From positions 124,001 to 188,000 of the forward strand of contig NZ_BCQM01000006.1 in NCBI RefSeq assembly GCF_001552075.1: a stretch of DNA of 64,000 bases, in the 5' to 3' direction. Below the pieces are notes generated by a model that was given only the letters and a program-made list of their open reading frames with translations, ran no database searches and was not told the origin of the DNA. Shown here one piece after another: positions 29,856-37,714 of the stretch (positions are counted from its first letter, which is position 1; every line of letters begins with the position of its first letter). The translations under genes were made by a program, and so were the position numbers. Origin of the DNA: Arthrobacter luteolus NBRC 107841. GTDB lineage: Bacteria; Actinomycetota; Actinomycetes; Actinomycetales; Micrococcaceae.

Positions 29856-30698
29856 GTGCAAGTAGTGAGCATCAGCAGCCTGAAGGGCGGCGTCGGCAAG
29901 ACCTCCGTGACGCTGGGCCTGGCATCAGCCGCACTGGCTGCCGGAATTCCTACCCTGGTCGTGGATCTTGATCCACATGCAGATGCCACCACCGGCCTGG
30001 CAGTCTCTGCGGGAGACCACCTGGGCATCGGAGAGATGCTCCGCACTGCGCGCAGGGCGGATCTGGCCGCCAACGTGGTTCCCAGCGGGTGGGCCGAAAC
30101 GGCGCGCAAGCTCAATGGGCAGGGCACTCCCCGCCAGCCCGTCCTCGACGTCGCGATGGGATCAGCGTTCTCCGGCATCTACGACCGCCCGGACCTCGGC
30201 AAGCGGGACCTGAAGCGCCTCTCCACCCTGCTCGCAAAGATCAGCGGCTACGGGCTGGTCCTCATTGACTGCCCGCCGTCTCTCAATGGCCTCACACGGA
30301 TGGCATGGACGGCCAGCAACCGGGTGCTCCTCGTGGCCGAACCCGGACTCTTCTCAGTGGCGGGCACCGAACGGACCATGCGTGCCCTGGACCTGTTCCG
30401 CCAGGAGTTCGCCCCGAACCTGGCACCCGCGGGCATTGTGGCCAACCGGGTCCGCTCGACCTCCAACGAACACACTTTCCGCCTCGCGGAAATGAAGCAG
30501 ATGTTCGGTGACCTGCTCCTGGAGCCGACCATCGCCGAGCAGGCCAACTGGCAGCAGATCCAGGGCGCTGCGCATTCGGTGCACCACTGGCCCGGAGAAT
30601 CGGCGAAGCAGGCTGCGGGAACCTTCGATGCCCTGCTGAAGAACCTGGTGCAGACCGGCAGCGTCCGCAACCGGGTGATGCGCCGCCCGGCCGGCTAA
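29856..30698 (+). CDS. Orphan ParA/MinD-family ATPase
   Basis: A 280-residue deviant Walker A ATPase (SSLKGGVGKTSVTLGL near residue 6; DLDPHADAT; VLIDCPPSL). No ParB, parS or MinE partner lies nearby, so it is not the chromosome-segregation ParA by context. Such orphan ATPases often position protein complexes at the membrane or nucleoid. GTG 29856 (VQVVSISS) is preferred because homologues start there; TTG 29844 is open with AGG nearby. It faces the MerR gene with a bidirectional terminator between them. Confidence 0.82.
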   Translation: MQVVSISSLKGGVGKTSVTLGLASAALAAGIPTLVVDLDPHADATTGLAVSAGDHLGIGEMLRTARRADLAANVVPSGWAETARKLNGQGTPRQPVLDVAMGSAFSGIYDRPDLGKRDLKRLSTLLAKISGYGLVLIDCPPSLNGLTRMAWTASNRVLLVAEPGLFSVAGTERTMRALDLFRQEFAPNLAPAGIVANRVRSTSNEHTFRLAEMKQMFGDLLLEPTIAEQANWQQIQGAAHSVHHWPGESAKQAAGTFDALLKNLVQTGSVRNRVMRRPAG

Positions 30699-30733
30699 GC
30701 GCCGTTGCCGGCTCCAGGCCGGCTGCCAGACAC

Positions 30734-30775
30734 AATGCAAGAGGCCGCTTCCCGAAGGAAGCGGCCTCTTGCATT
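30734..30775. terminator. Bidirectional terminator hairpin
   Basis: Perfect 19-bp stem (30734-30752 with 30757-30775) closing a CGAA tetraloop. It lies between the convergent parA and MerR genes, 36 bp and 8 bp from their stops, and can serve both. T runs are short, but the stem is very stable. Confidence 0.8.
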
Positions 30776-30782
30776 GAAAGGA

Positions 30783-31373
30783 TCAGCTGATTTTGCGGGC
30801 GGCGCGGCGCCGGCTGAGTTCGTCCTCAGCGTAGGAATGATCATCAACGTGCTCACTGGGCAACTGGGCCAGGCTTCCTTCGACCTCGCGCCAGACCCGG
30901 CCGACGGCGATACCGAAGACGCCCTGTCCGCCCTGGACCAGATCGATGACCTCATCAGCGGAGGTGCATTCGTAGACGCTGGCGCCGTCACTCATCAAAG
31001 TGATCTGAGCCAGATCTTCCACCCCGCGCTCCCGCAGGTGCTCGACGGCGGTGCGGATCTGCTGCAGCGAAACACCGGTGTCGAGAAGCCGCTTGACGAC
31101 CTTCAGGACCAGGATGTCCCGGAAACTGTAAAGACGCTGGGTGCCGGATCCAGAAGCGCCGCGGACGGCGGGCTCCACCAGTCCGGTGCGTGCCCAGTAG
31201 TCCAGCTGGCGGTAGGTGATCCCGGCCGCCTTGCAGGCGGTGGGACCGCGGTAACCGGCATCTTCATCCAGGACCGGCAGGTCTTCGGTGAACAGCAGTC
31301 CCTGGGCACTGGCCGGAAGTACCTTTCCGGGTGCAACGGCGCGGTGTTCGCCGGCATCGCCTTTCGGACTCAC
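30783..31373 (-). CDS. MerR-family regulator (Rv1830-like)
   Basis: A 196-residue DNA-binding protein with an N-terminal MerR helix-turn-helix (GYRGPTACKAAGITYRQLDYWARTGLV). After the HTH come conserved FRDILVLKVVKRLLDTGVSLQQI and a C-terminal region without metal-binding cysteines. It resembles M. tuberculosis Rv1830, which shares this neighbourhood. GTG 31373 has AGGAGG six bases upstream. The 276-bp gap before it on the same strand suggests its own promoter. Confidence 0.87.
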   Translation of the reverse strand: MSPKGDAGEHRAVAPGKVLPASAQGLLFTEDLPVLDEDAGYRGPTACKAAGITYRQLDYWARTGLVEPAVRGASGSGTQRLYSFRDILVLKVVKRLLDTGVSLQQIRTAVEHLRERGVEDLAQITLMSDGASVYECTSADEVIDLVQGGQGVFGIAVGRVWREVEGSLAQLPSEHVDDHSYAEDELSRRRAARKIS

Positions 31374-31649
31374 TGTTCCTCCTAGTAATGGTCCCCGTGA
31401 AGTCGGCGGCTGCCAGAGGTCATCGGGACTGGTGTAACCCAGTTAGACACTTGCCTGTGAGGCACTCCGGGTAGGGTTTGCTGCCTTGGCCGGTATCTCA
31501 ACCAGCCCCTGCGGACCCTGTCCCGGTTTTCGTCTAAGTGTCTTCCTGATGACCCATTAGCGCAATGGGAACTCTATGCTTCGACGTTAGATCCGTGGGC
31601 GCCCAAGGTCAAAGATGCGGCCTCTTTTTCTCTAGGCGTGTCGAGCCGC
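31374..31649 (-). promoter_or_regulatory. Leader region of the Rv1830-like MerR gene
   Basis: A 276-bp gap on the sense strand. It holds two inverted copies of AGACACTT/AAGTGTCT (31445-31452 and 31536-31543) and a small hairpin CCCATT-N5-AATGGG (31553-31569). These are candidates for autoregulatory sites, but no consensus was recognised. Confidence 0.3.
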
Positions 31650-32147
31650 TCAGCGCTCAAAATCCTCGGGTTCAACGTCGGCAAGGAACTCACGGAACTG
31701 GCGCAGTTCCTGCTCTGCGTTTTCCTGCTCGTCCTCATCCTCATCGGCGTCAGCCTCCGTGATGCGCACTCCCGCCTCATCCAGCACGGTTTCGGCACAG
31801 AAAATCGGGCAGGGAACACGCAGGGCGACGGCGATCGCGTCGGAAGCCCGGGAAGAGACCCGGGTACCGTCGTCGAACACCAGTTCCGCATGGAAGACCG
31901 TGTCTTCCACCGACACCAGCCGGACTTCGGTGACGAGGTGCTGCAGTGCCTTGATGACACTGACCATCAGATCGTGGGTCATGGGGCGCGGTGGCACAAT
32001 CCCCTGCTGCACGAAGGCGATGGCGCTGGCCTCGGGGGCTCCGATCCAGATGGGAAGGTGGCGCTCACCCTCCAGTTCCTTCAAAAGCACCAGGGGTTGA
32101 TTGGAAGGCAGCTCGATCCGCACGCCTACCACTTCGACTTCCTGCAT
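31650..32147 (-). CDS. Bifunctional nuclease family protein (DUF151)
   Basis: A 165-residue protein of the DUF151/BFN family, seen between two MerR genes in many Actinobacteria (Rv1829 in M. tuberculosis). The core has VEVVGVRIELPSNQPLVLLKE, LPIWIGAPEASAIA and ASDAIAVALRVPCPIF; a strongly acidic tail follows. A related plant protein has DNase/RNase activity, but the bacterial role is unsettled. ATG 32147 has GGAGAG nine bases upstream, just after the stop of the preceding MerR gene; the in-frame extension upstream is discarded. Confidence 0.87.
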   Translation of the reverse strand: MQEVEVVGVRIELPSNQPLVLLKELEGERHLPIWIGAPEASAIAFVQQGIVPPRPMTHDLMVSVIKALQHLVTEVRLVSVEDTVFHAELVFDDGTRVSSRASDAIAVALRVPCPIFCAETVLDEAGVRITEADADEDEDEQENAEQELRQFREFLADVEPEDFER

Positions 32148-32152
32148 CGGCT

Positions 32153-32908
32153 TCAGCTCTCCATCCGGGCTATCTGGCCGTTGACCAGGGCGCTGTGCAG
32201 GTTCAGGCAAAGTTCGCTGATCTCCCGCGCTGTTTCTGCCGCCCGCGCTTTCGAGGCGACGTCCCTGCGTGAGGCAACGGGTGCGATCACCCGCTCCACC
32301 AGCCCCAGTTCCCGGTCTGCAGCGGCACGGAAGGGCCGCAAATGGCGTGGCTCTATGCCGTGGGCTTCCAGCTGCGTGCAGGCTCTGGCGACTTTCAGGG
32401 CGTGTTCATCATACTGCTGGGCCGGGGCGCTGATAAGGCCAAAACTGATGAGGCTTCGGACCAGCTCCGCTGTGGCACCGGATTCAGCAACCAGCTCATC
32501 GAAGGTGAACAGCCGTGCCCGCGTCCGGGCGGCGAGCTCCTCCGCAAGCTGTTCCGAAACGGCCCGCGGCGCCAGGCTGATGCCGCCGGGCAGCGATTCC
32601 GGGCGCTCTCCCCTGTCGATCGCGTCGAGGTAATCCTTGATGACTTTCAGCGGCAGGTACTGGTCCCGCTGCAGTGCCAGGACAAAGCGCAGCCGCTCAA
32701 CGTCCTGGATGGAGTATTTCCGGTAACCGGCGGCGGTGCGCTGCGGCGCCACCAGGCCTTTCTCCTCCAGGAACCGGATTTTGGAGGCGCTGATCCCGGG
32801 GAACTCGCCGCTGAGGTCGGCAAGGACCTGGCCGATGTTGAGCACGCGCGGACGCGCACGCTCCCCGGCGGTTCCGACGGCGCGCCGCGCAGCCTCTGGT
32901 CCTGGCAT
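32153..32908 (-). CDS. MerR-family regulator (Rv1828-like)
   Basis: A 251-residue protein with an N-terminal MerR winged helix (LNIGQVLADLSGEFPGISASKIRFLEEKGLV...GYRKYS) and a long C-terminal helical region. It matches Rv1828, which sits next to garA in mycobacteria. No metal-binding Cys cluster is seen, so the signal is not obviously a metal. It is 12 bp downstream of garA and 5 bp upstream of the DUF151 gene, so the three form one transcript. Confidence 0.88.
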   Translation of the reverse strand: MPGPEAARRAVGTAGERARPRVLNIGQVLADLSGEFPGISASKIRFLEEKGLVAPQRTAAGYRKYSIQDVERLRFVLALQRDQYLPLKVIKDYLDAIDRGERPESLPGGISLAPRAVSEQLAEELAARTRARLFTFDELVAESGATAELVRSLISFGLISAPAQQYDEHALKVARACTQLEAHGIEPRHLRPFRAAADRELGLVERVIAPVASRRDVASKARAAETAREISELCLNLHSALVNGQIARMES

Positions 32909-32920
32909 TCGATTCCGCCT

Positions 32921-33391
32921 TTAGGCCGTACCGGCAGCCGGACGTGCAGCGTAGAAAGTGAGCCGGAACTTGCCGATCTGGACTTCGTTTCCGGTGCGCA
33001 GCAGCAGGGTGTCCACACGGTCGTTGTTGACGTAGGTGCCGTTGAGGCTCATGGAGTCCACAACCCGGAACCCTTCGGCGCTGCGCCGGAACTCGACGTG
33101 CTTGCGGGAGACGGTGACGTCATCCAGGAAGACGTCTGCGTTCGGGTGGCGCCCGGCAGTGGTGACGTCCTGATCGAGCAGGAAGCGGGCTCCGGCGTTG
33201 GGGCCGGAGTGGGCGATCAGGAGGGCCGACCCTGCGGGAAGTGCAGCAACCGCGGCACGCTCGTCAGCGCTGAGCTTAGGCTCGATCGACGCCGCATCCG
33301 AGATGGGCGGAAGGCTGATCGACGTCGTGTCCTCCGCACTGAAGCCACGCTGATCATCCGCACGTGCGGCGTTGTAGTCCTCGCCCGCCAT
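32921..33391 (-). CDS. garA: FHA-domain metabolic regulator (GarA/OdhI)
   Basis: A 156-residue FHA protein. In mycobacteria and corynebacteria GarA/OdhI inhibits 2-oxoglutarate dehydrogenase and tunes glutamate metabolism; phosphorylation of an N-terminal TT pair by PknB/PknG switches it off. Here the N-terminus carries DTTS (Thr22/Thr23). The FHA fold is clear in TTAGRHPNADVFLDD, VSRKHVEF and SLNGTYVN. ATG 33391 has GGGGAGGA upstream and is preferred to an upstream in-frame start. First gene of the garA-MerR-DUF151 operon. Confidence 0.92.
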   Translation of the reverse strand: MAGEDYNAARADDQRGFSAEDTTSISLPPISDAASIEPKLSADERAAVAALPAGSALLIAHSGPNAGARFLLDQDVTTAGRHPNADVFLDDVTVSRKHVEFRRSAEGFRVVDSMSLNGTYVNNDRVDTLLLRTGNEVQIGKFRLTFYAARPAAGTA

Positions 33392-33549
33392 GGTGTTTCC
33401 TCCCCAAAAAGAACCGGCCATCCCGCGTTGGTTTGCGGCTGGCCTGATTTACCCTGATCTAAATTGCTTACCGTTCGTGCCGTACCGGCTGTCTTAGCCT
33501 ACCTGTTACACGGCCCGGGCGGCACAGGAGATTTTTCGTCCCCGTCCTG

Positions 33550-34125
33550 CTAGGCGGGCGGGGTGCCGTCAAAGAGGATGACCGGGACGGAGGGGAGGAT
33601 CCCCTGACTGACGTCGAGGCTCTCCATCCGTCCGCGGAAGCCTGCATCAGCCAGCAGGACGGCGGAATCCCGGTCCCAGCGGCACCCGTGATCCCATTTG
33701 GCGCTGAACGGCGACGCCGCCCGCTGCAGCCCCCGCTTGAAGCTTCCCTCCGGTGCCGCCACGTGCTCTGCGAAGACGGCACGGCCATCCGGTTTCAGGA
33801 CCCGCAGGACCTCTGCCAGCACTGCCTGCGGATCCGCGACCGAACACAGCACCTTCGTCGCCAGTACGGCGTCGACGCTCCCGGCAGCCAGCCCGGTGTC
33901 CTCAGCATTCCGGGCCAGCGCTGCCGGGTAGCCGCGGGCTGCTGCGGCCGCGTCCAGTTCCCGGCGCCGGCCGGCGTCGGGCTCCAGGCCGATCCAGTCG
34001 GCGTCGGCAGCCAGCAGCCCAAGGTTGCCGCCCGTGCCCGCCCCGATCTCCAGCACCGTGCCCCGGAGGGTGCCGATCACCAGCGCGCAGCGCCTCTCGA
34101 ACTCCGCGTAACTGACCTTCGTCAT
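33550..34125 (-). CDS. SAM-dependent methyltransferase, class I
   Basis: A 191-residue UbiE/type-11 methyltransferase. The SAM motif is VLEIGAGTGGNLGLL, with an acidic loop WIGLEPD and motif LRVLKPDGRAVFAEHVA. The substrate cannot be told. It is the last gene of a three-gene minus-strand unit (MFS exporter, TetR, methyltransferase), 46 bp after tetR, which hints at modification of, or defence against, the exported compound (inference). The frame is open far upstream but that part is antisense-like noise inside the TetR gene. Confidence 0.82.
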   Translation of the reverse strand: MTKVSYAEFERRCALVIGTLRGTVLEIGAGTGGNLGLLAADADWIGLEPDAGRRRELDAAAAARGYPAALARNAEDTGLAAGSVDAVLATKVLCSVADPQAVLAEVLRVLKPDGRAVFAEHVAAPEGSFKRGLQRAASPFSAKWDHGCRWDRDSAVLLADAGFRGRMESLDVSQGILPSVPVILFDGTPPA

Positions 34126-34171
34126 GGAGACGAAGGTACTCCTGAACCGGGGCAGCGGGTACTGGCGCAGG

Positions 34172-34759
34172 TTATCCTTCCCGCACGGCCCGCTCCGCTG
34201 CTTCGTCGATGAGCCCGAGCAGCACCGTACGGGCCCGCTCCAGCACCCTGGTGGAGACGTTCGCGTCGTAGGAGTGGGCAATGGCCAACCCCTCAGCGGC
34301 GTACCGGACCACCAGGATCCGGTCCGGGTCCAGCCCGTCCTGTTCAAACAGTGTGAACCAGCTGTCGCTGTCCGCGTCGCTGAGAGCCTGCACGCCGGGG
34401 ATTTTCTCCAGGGCGGGCCAGATACCGCCGAACGTCCCGTACTCGGCCAGGAGCGCGGAATCCGTTCCGCAGAGCGCACGCACGTAGGCACGAAGCACTT
34501 TGCCCGGACGGTTCTCCGACAGGTCCACCAGCTCCAGGACCCGCACCCGGAACCGTTCCAGGTAATCCTCCGCCACCGCGCAGAGCAGTGCCTCACGGTC
34601 CGGGAAATGGTGCAGCAGACCGCTCTTGGACAGACCCGCGGCAGTGGCAATGTCCTGCAGCGTGGCGGCCGTCCCGCGCTCGGCCAGCACACTGACCGCG
34701 GCATCGAGTACGGCGCGCCGGGTCCGCTCGGGGTTCCGCTTCCCCTCAGCGTCCGTCAC
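34172..34759 (-). CDS. TetR-family repressor
   Basis: A 195-residue TetR regulator. The N-terminal helix-turn-helix reads ATLQDIATAAGLSKSGLLHHF, and a diverse ligand domain follows. Its GTG overlaps the stop of the MFS gene (GTGA), so it is co-translated with the exporter. It most likely controls the operon through the dyad at 36487-36498. Confidence 0.88.
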   Translation of the reverse strand: MTDAEGKRNPERTRRAVLDAAVSVLAERGTAATLQDIATAAGLSKSGLLHHFPDREALLCAVAEDYLERFRVRVLELVDLSENRPGKVLRAYVRALCGTDSALLAEYGTFGGIWPALEKIPGVQALSDADSDSWFTLFEQDGLDPDRILVVRYAAEGLAIAHSYDANVSTRVLERARTVLLGLIDEAAERAVREG

Positions 34760-36471
34760 GGCTGCTCACTCCGTCCGGAAAGGTGCGGGTCCGTGCCGGC
34801 AGCAGTTCCTTCTTCGGCCGGTTCCGGTACCGCGCCGGCGTTGGTTGCAGCCGCACCACTGGGTTCCTCCGCGCTGCGGGTTTCCCCGGCCCCGCTGGCC
34901 TCAACAGCCCCGCTGGCCTCAACAGCGCCGCTGGTTTCAACAGCCCCATCGACGGCGCCGCCGTCATTGGTCTCAAGGACCGCGGGGATGACGCGCCAGG
35001 CGATGGTGCCGGCGATCAGCAGGATCGCGGCAGCGACCAGTGCGGTGATCTGCATGGCTCCGGTGAAGGCGTGCTGGACTTCGGCGATCAATCCGGTCTG
35101 ACCACCCTCGAGGGCGTTGAGGGCGGATGCCAAGGAGTCTGTCACGCCTGCACGGGTATCGGCCGGCAGGGCAGACAAATCCGGAAGACCGGTCCGGTAG
35201 AGGGCCGAAAGCACAGACCCCAGCACGGCGATTCCCAGGGCAACGCCGAGTTCATAGGCGGTCTCGGAGACCGAGGACGCAGCTCCGGCCCGCTCCCGCG
35301 GGGCAGAGGCGACCACTGCGTCAGTGGACAGCGTCATGGCCACACCGATACCCAGTCCGGTCAGCGCCAGCGCGGCCGCAATGCCGATATAGCCTTCGAA
35401 CCCCTCAGTGATGGACAGCAGCACCAGGCCCACTCCTCCAAGGATCAGGCCGCCGCCGATGGCTGGACCAACCCCGGTGCGGGCCACCAAAGTGCCAACC
35501 ACAAAAACGACGGCCATCATGGCCAAGGTCACGGGCAGCTCGGCAAGGCCCGCCTGGAGCGGCCCGAAGCCGCGCACCAGCTGCAGGTACTGGGAGAAGA
35601 AGAACAGCAGGCCACTCAGGGCAAAGATGGACAGCCCATTGGCGATGACGGCACCGCGGAACGCCGGACGCCGGAACAGCTCCACGTCCAGCATCGGATC
35701 CGGGACGCTGCGCTGGCGGCGAATGAAAATCCAGCCGGAAACCAGTCCCACCAGCAGCGCGGCGATGCCAAGGGGTTCAATACCGTAGCCGAACGCCCGC
35801 TTGACGGCGTAGACAATCGGCACGATCGCGGCAATCGAGAGGACGGCCGAGAACAGGTCCAGCTTGCCCGGCGCCGGATTCCGGGACTCCGGCAGCAGGA
35901 TGGCGCCACTGACCAGCAGCAGGAGCATCACGGGGATGTTGATCAGGAAGACCGATCCCCACCAGTAGTTCTCCAGAAGAATTCCACCGACGAGGGGGCC
36001 CAGCGCCGCGCCGCCGCCGGCACCGACGGACCAGATGGCGATGGCACGGGTCCGCTCCGCCGGCACGGCGAACACGTTCCGGATGATCGACAGGGTCGAG
36101 GGCATGATGGTGGCGCCGCTGATACCCAGCAGTGCCCGGGCTGCAATCAGGATCTCCGGGGTGGGAGCGAATGCCGCGAGGGCCGAGGCGACACCGAATC
36201 CGGCTGCGCCGATCAGCAGGAGCCGTTTGCGGCCGATCCGGTCTGCCACGTTACCCATGGTCACCAGCAGGCCCGCCAGCGCGAAGGAATAAATATCGCC
36301 GATCCAGAGCAGCTGCGTAGAGGTCGGTTCCAGGGAAGCGCTAAGGGAGGGCACCGCCAGTGCAAGCACGGTGCCGTCCACAGCCAGAAGCATCACCGCG
36401 AGCGTGAGGACGCCCAGTGAGGCCCATTCGCGGGGTCCGGCGGAAGAGGGCGGGGCAGTCGTTCTTAACAT
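34756..36471 (-). CDS. MFS drug exporter, DHA2 (14-segment) family
   Basis: A 571-residue proton-driven exporter related to EmrB/QacA. Motif A appears as GNVADRIGRKRLLLIG and motif C as GPLVGGILLENYWW; about 14 membrane segments are predicted. The C-terminal tail of about 80 residues is hydrophilic and Ala/Glu/Gly-rich, with 6-residue repeats (EASGAV). ATG 36471 is taken as start because a promoter predicts a transcript beginning on its A; TTG 36492 is also open but lies within the operator. Substrate unknown. Confidence 0.87.
   Translation of the reverse strand: MLRTTAPPSSAGPREWASLGVLTLAVMLLAVDGTVLALAVPSLSASLEPTSTQLLWIGDIYSFALAGLLVTMGNVADRIGRKRLLLIGAAGFGVASALAAFAPTPEILIAARALLGISGATIMPSTLSIIRNVFAVPAERTRAIAIWSVGAGGGAALGPLVGGILLENYWWGSVFLINIPVMLLLLVSGAILLPESRNPAPGKLDLFSAVLSIAAIVPIVYAVKRAFGYGIEPLGIAALLVGLVSGWIFIRRQRSVPDPMLDVELFRRPAFRGAVIANGLSIFALSGLLFFFSQYLQLVRGFGPLQAGLAELPVTLAMMAVVFVVGTLVARTGVGPAIGGGLILGGVGLVLLSITEGFEGYIGIAAALALTGLGIGVAMTLSTDAVVASAPRERAGAASSVSETAYELGVALGIAVLGSVLSALYRTGLPDLSALPADTRAGVTDSLASALNALEGGQTGLIAEVQHAFTGAMQITALVAAAILLIAGTIAWRVIPAVLETNDGGAVDGAVETSGAVEASGAVEASGAGETRSAEEPSGAAATNAGAVPEPAEEGTAAGTDPHLSGRSEQP
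34891..34944 (-). repeat. 18-bp tandem repeat in the exporter tail
   Basis: Three 18-base units (34891-34908, 34909-34926, 34927-34944) differing at a few bases encode repeats of SGAVEA in the C-terminal tail. Unit length is a multiple of three, so copy changes would alter tail length, not frame. Confidence 0.7.
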
Positions 36472-36477
36472 GCCTCC

Positions 36478-36505
36478 AGTGTAGCCGACCAAATGGTCTG
36501 TACAA
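36478..36505 (-). promoter_or_regulatory. Efflux operon promoter with TetR-type operator in spacer
   Basis: A -35 TTGTAC (36505-36500), 16-bp spacer and -10 TACACT (36483-36478) read into the MFS gene. The 12-bp palindrome GACCAAATGGTC (36487-36498) fills the spacer. The distance from the -10 places the transcript start at the A of ATG 36471, so the mRNA may be leaderless. The TetR protein at 34172 is the obvious ligand-controlled binder (inference). Confidence 0.6.
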
Positions 36506-36588
36506 GAAACTGTTTAGTCTGCACGGCACCTCCCGGTGGGCCGCGGAAGCATCTGCACCGCCGCTCCCGCGGTCCGGAACCAGCCGGG

Positions 36589-37194
36589 TCAGTTTGCGGC
36601 AGTGAAGCGCTCCCTGCGGTGGGCGGGACGTTCAATTTCGTCGAGCATGGCCACTGCGTAGTCCTGGGTGGAAATACTGCCGCCGGCCGGAGAGTCCTTG
36701 GCAGTGACGTAGGAGCCGGTCCGGACACCGGGCGCAATCTCCGGGGCGGCAGCGAGCATGGTCCAGTCCAGCTGTGCCGGAGCTGCCAGGACAGCCTCGT
36801 AGGCCTCGGCCAAGGTGAGTGCCTCGGCCCGGTATTCCTCCGGGAACCCGGCGGTGTCAACGAGCCGCTTGCCGTCAACCTCCAAGGCTCCGGCGCCTCC
36901 CACTATGAGCAGCCGGGTACTGCCGGCACTGCTGTAGGCCTGCTTCATGGCCTCCAGCCAGTCACCGTGGTCTCCTCCTGTGCGGCTGGGTCCGGTGGCC
37001 AGGACGACGGCGTCGTGCGCGCCGGCAATTTCGGCGAACACGGCGGCATCACCCAGGTCTGCCTGGCGGCTGAGCGCCCCGGGAATCTCCGAGATGCTGC
37101 GCGAGACCGCCGTGACGTCATGTCCGCGGCGCAGCGCCTCTGCGGCAATCTGGCTTCCGACCATGCCTGTGGCTCCATAAACGGCAATTTTCAT
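36589..37194 (-). CDS. NAD(P)-binding (NmrA/SDR-like) protein
   Basis: A 201-residue atypical SDR with the dinucleotide loop AVYGATGMVGSQIA at the N-terminus and the LLIVGGAGAL strand in the middle; no YxxxK pair. Proteins of this kind act as NAD(P)H-dependent reductases or redox sensors. It is divergent from an HxlR regulator, a pairing commonly seen for quinone or aldehyde stress genes. ATG 37194 has GAGGAG. Confidence 0.83.
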   Translation of the reverse strand: MKIAVYGATGMVGSQIAAEALRRGHDVTAVSRSISEIPGALSRQADLGDAAVFAEIAGAHDAVVLATGPSRTGGDHGDWLEAMKQAYSSAGSTRLLIVGGAGALEVDGKRLVDTAGFPEEYRAEALTLAEAYEAVLAAPAQLDWTMLAAAPEIAPGVRTGSYVTAKDSPAGGSISTQDYAVAMLDEIERPAHRRERFTAAN

Positions 37195-37231
37195 TGGTAC
37201 TCCTCAAGTAACGCTCGGTGTTGCTGTCCCT

Positions 37232-37262
37232 TTGACACTCATGAGAGTATCTATTTGATACT
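37232..37262. promoter_or_regulatory. HxlR operator and promoter between divergent genes
   Basis: AGTATC-N5-GATACT (37246-37262) is a perfect inverted repeat of the HxlR/YodB kind. A TTGACA -35 (37232-37237) followed after 17-19 bp by TTGATA/GATACT points to the hxlR gene, so the dyad overlaps its -10. It is also 52 bp from the NmrA-like start and can control both. Confidence 0.6.
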
Positions 37263-37290
37263 GATAGCCTCAAAGAAACTGGGTTACCTA

Positions 37291-37680
37291 TTGGATACCA
37301 ATGAGGTCAACATTTTCGACCCGAACTGCCCCTCGCGGGTGATCTTCCAGCGCATCGGAGATAAATGGACCGGACTCATTGTCCAGGTTCTCGCCGATGG
37401 GCCGGTCCGGTTCTCCGACCTGCGCTCCAAGGTCCGTGCGGTGAGCCCCAAGGTGCTCACCCAGACCCTGCGGGCGTTGGAGCGCGACGGGCTGATCACC
37501 AGGACCGTTCATGCCCAGGTGCCGCCCAGGGTCGACTACGAACTCACGGACACGGGCCGTTCACTCCTGGAGCCAATGGCTCAGTTGAGGAAATGGGCCG
37601 AAAACCACGTTCCCACCATCCTGGAGGCAAGGGACAGGTACGACGACGCCCGCGATTCGGAGGTCCTGGCCGGCCGGTGA
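37291..37680 (+). CDS. HxlR-family regulator
   Basis: A 129-residue winged-helix regulator. It has the family core CPSRVIFQRIGDKWTGLIVQVL, RFSDLRSKVRAVSPKVLTQTLRALERDGL and a beta-wing VPPRVDYELTDTG. The single N-terminal Cys (NCPSR, Cys13) is at the position where YodB/HypR-type proteins sense electrophiles or thiol stress. Start TTG 37291 is chosen because it lies downstream of the promoter dyad; TTG 37255 lies inside it. Ribosome sites are weak in both cases. Confidence 0.82.
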   Translation: MDTNEVNIFDPNCPSRVIFQRIGDKWTGLIVQVLADGPVRFSDLRSKVRAVSPKVLTQTLRALERDGLITRTVHAQVPPRVDYELTDTGRSLLEPMAQLRKWAENHVPTILEARDRYDDARDSEVLAGR

Positions 37681-37714
37681 CGCCCGCCAGCGGCGCCGGT
37701 GCCAGCTCCAGCCC

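Noticed and set aside
33550-34704. 384-codon version of the methyltransferase
   Set aside because: Only the last 191 codons resemble a methyltransferase; the upstream part is an alternative frame of tetR.
34783-36420. 545-codon plus-strand frame over the MFS exporter
   Set aside because: Antisense to a membrane protein; its Gln/Asp/His-rich product is typical of reversed transmembrane coding sequence.
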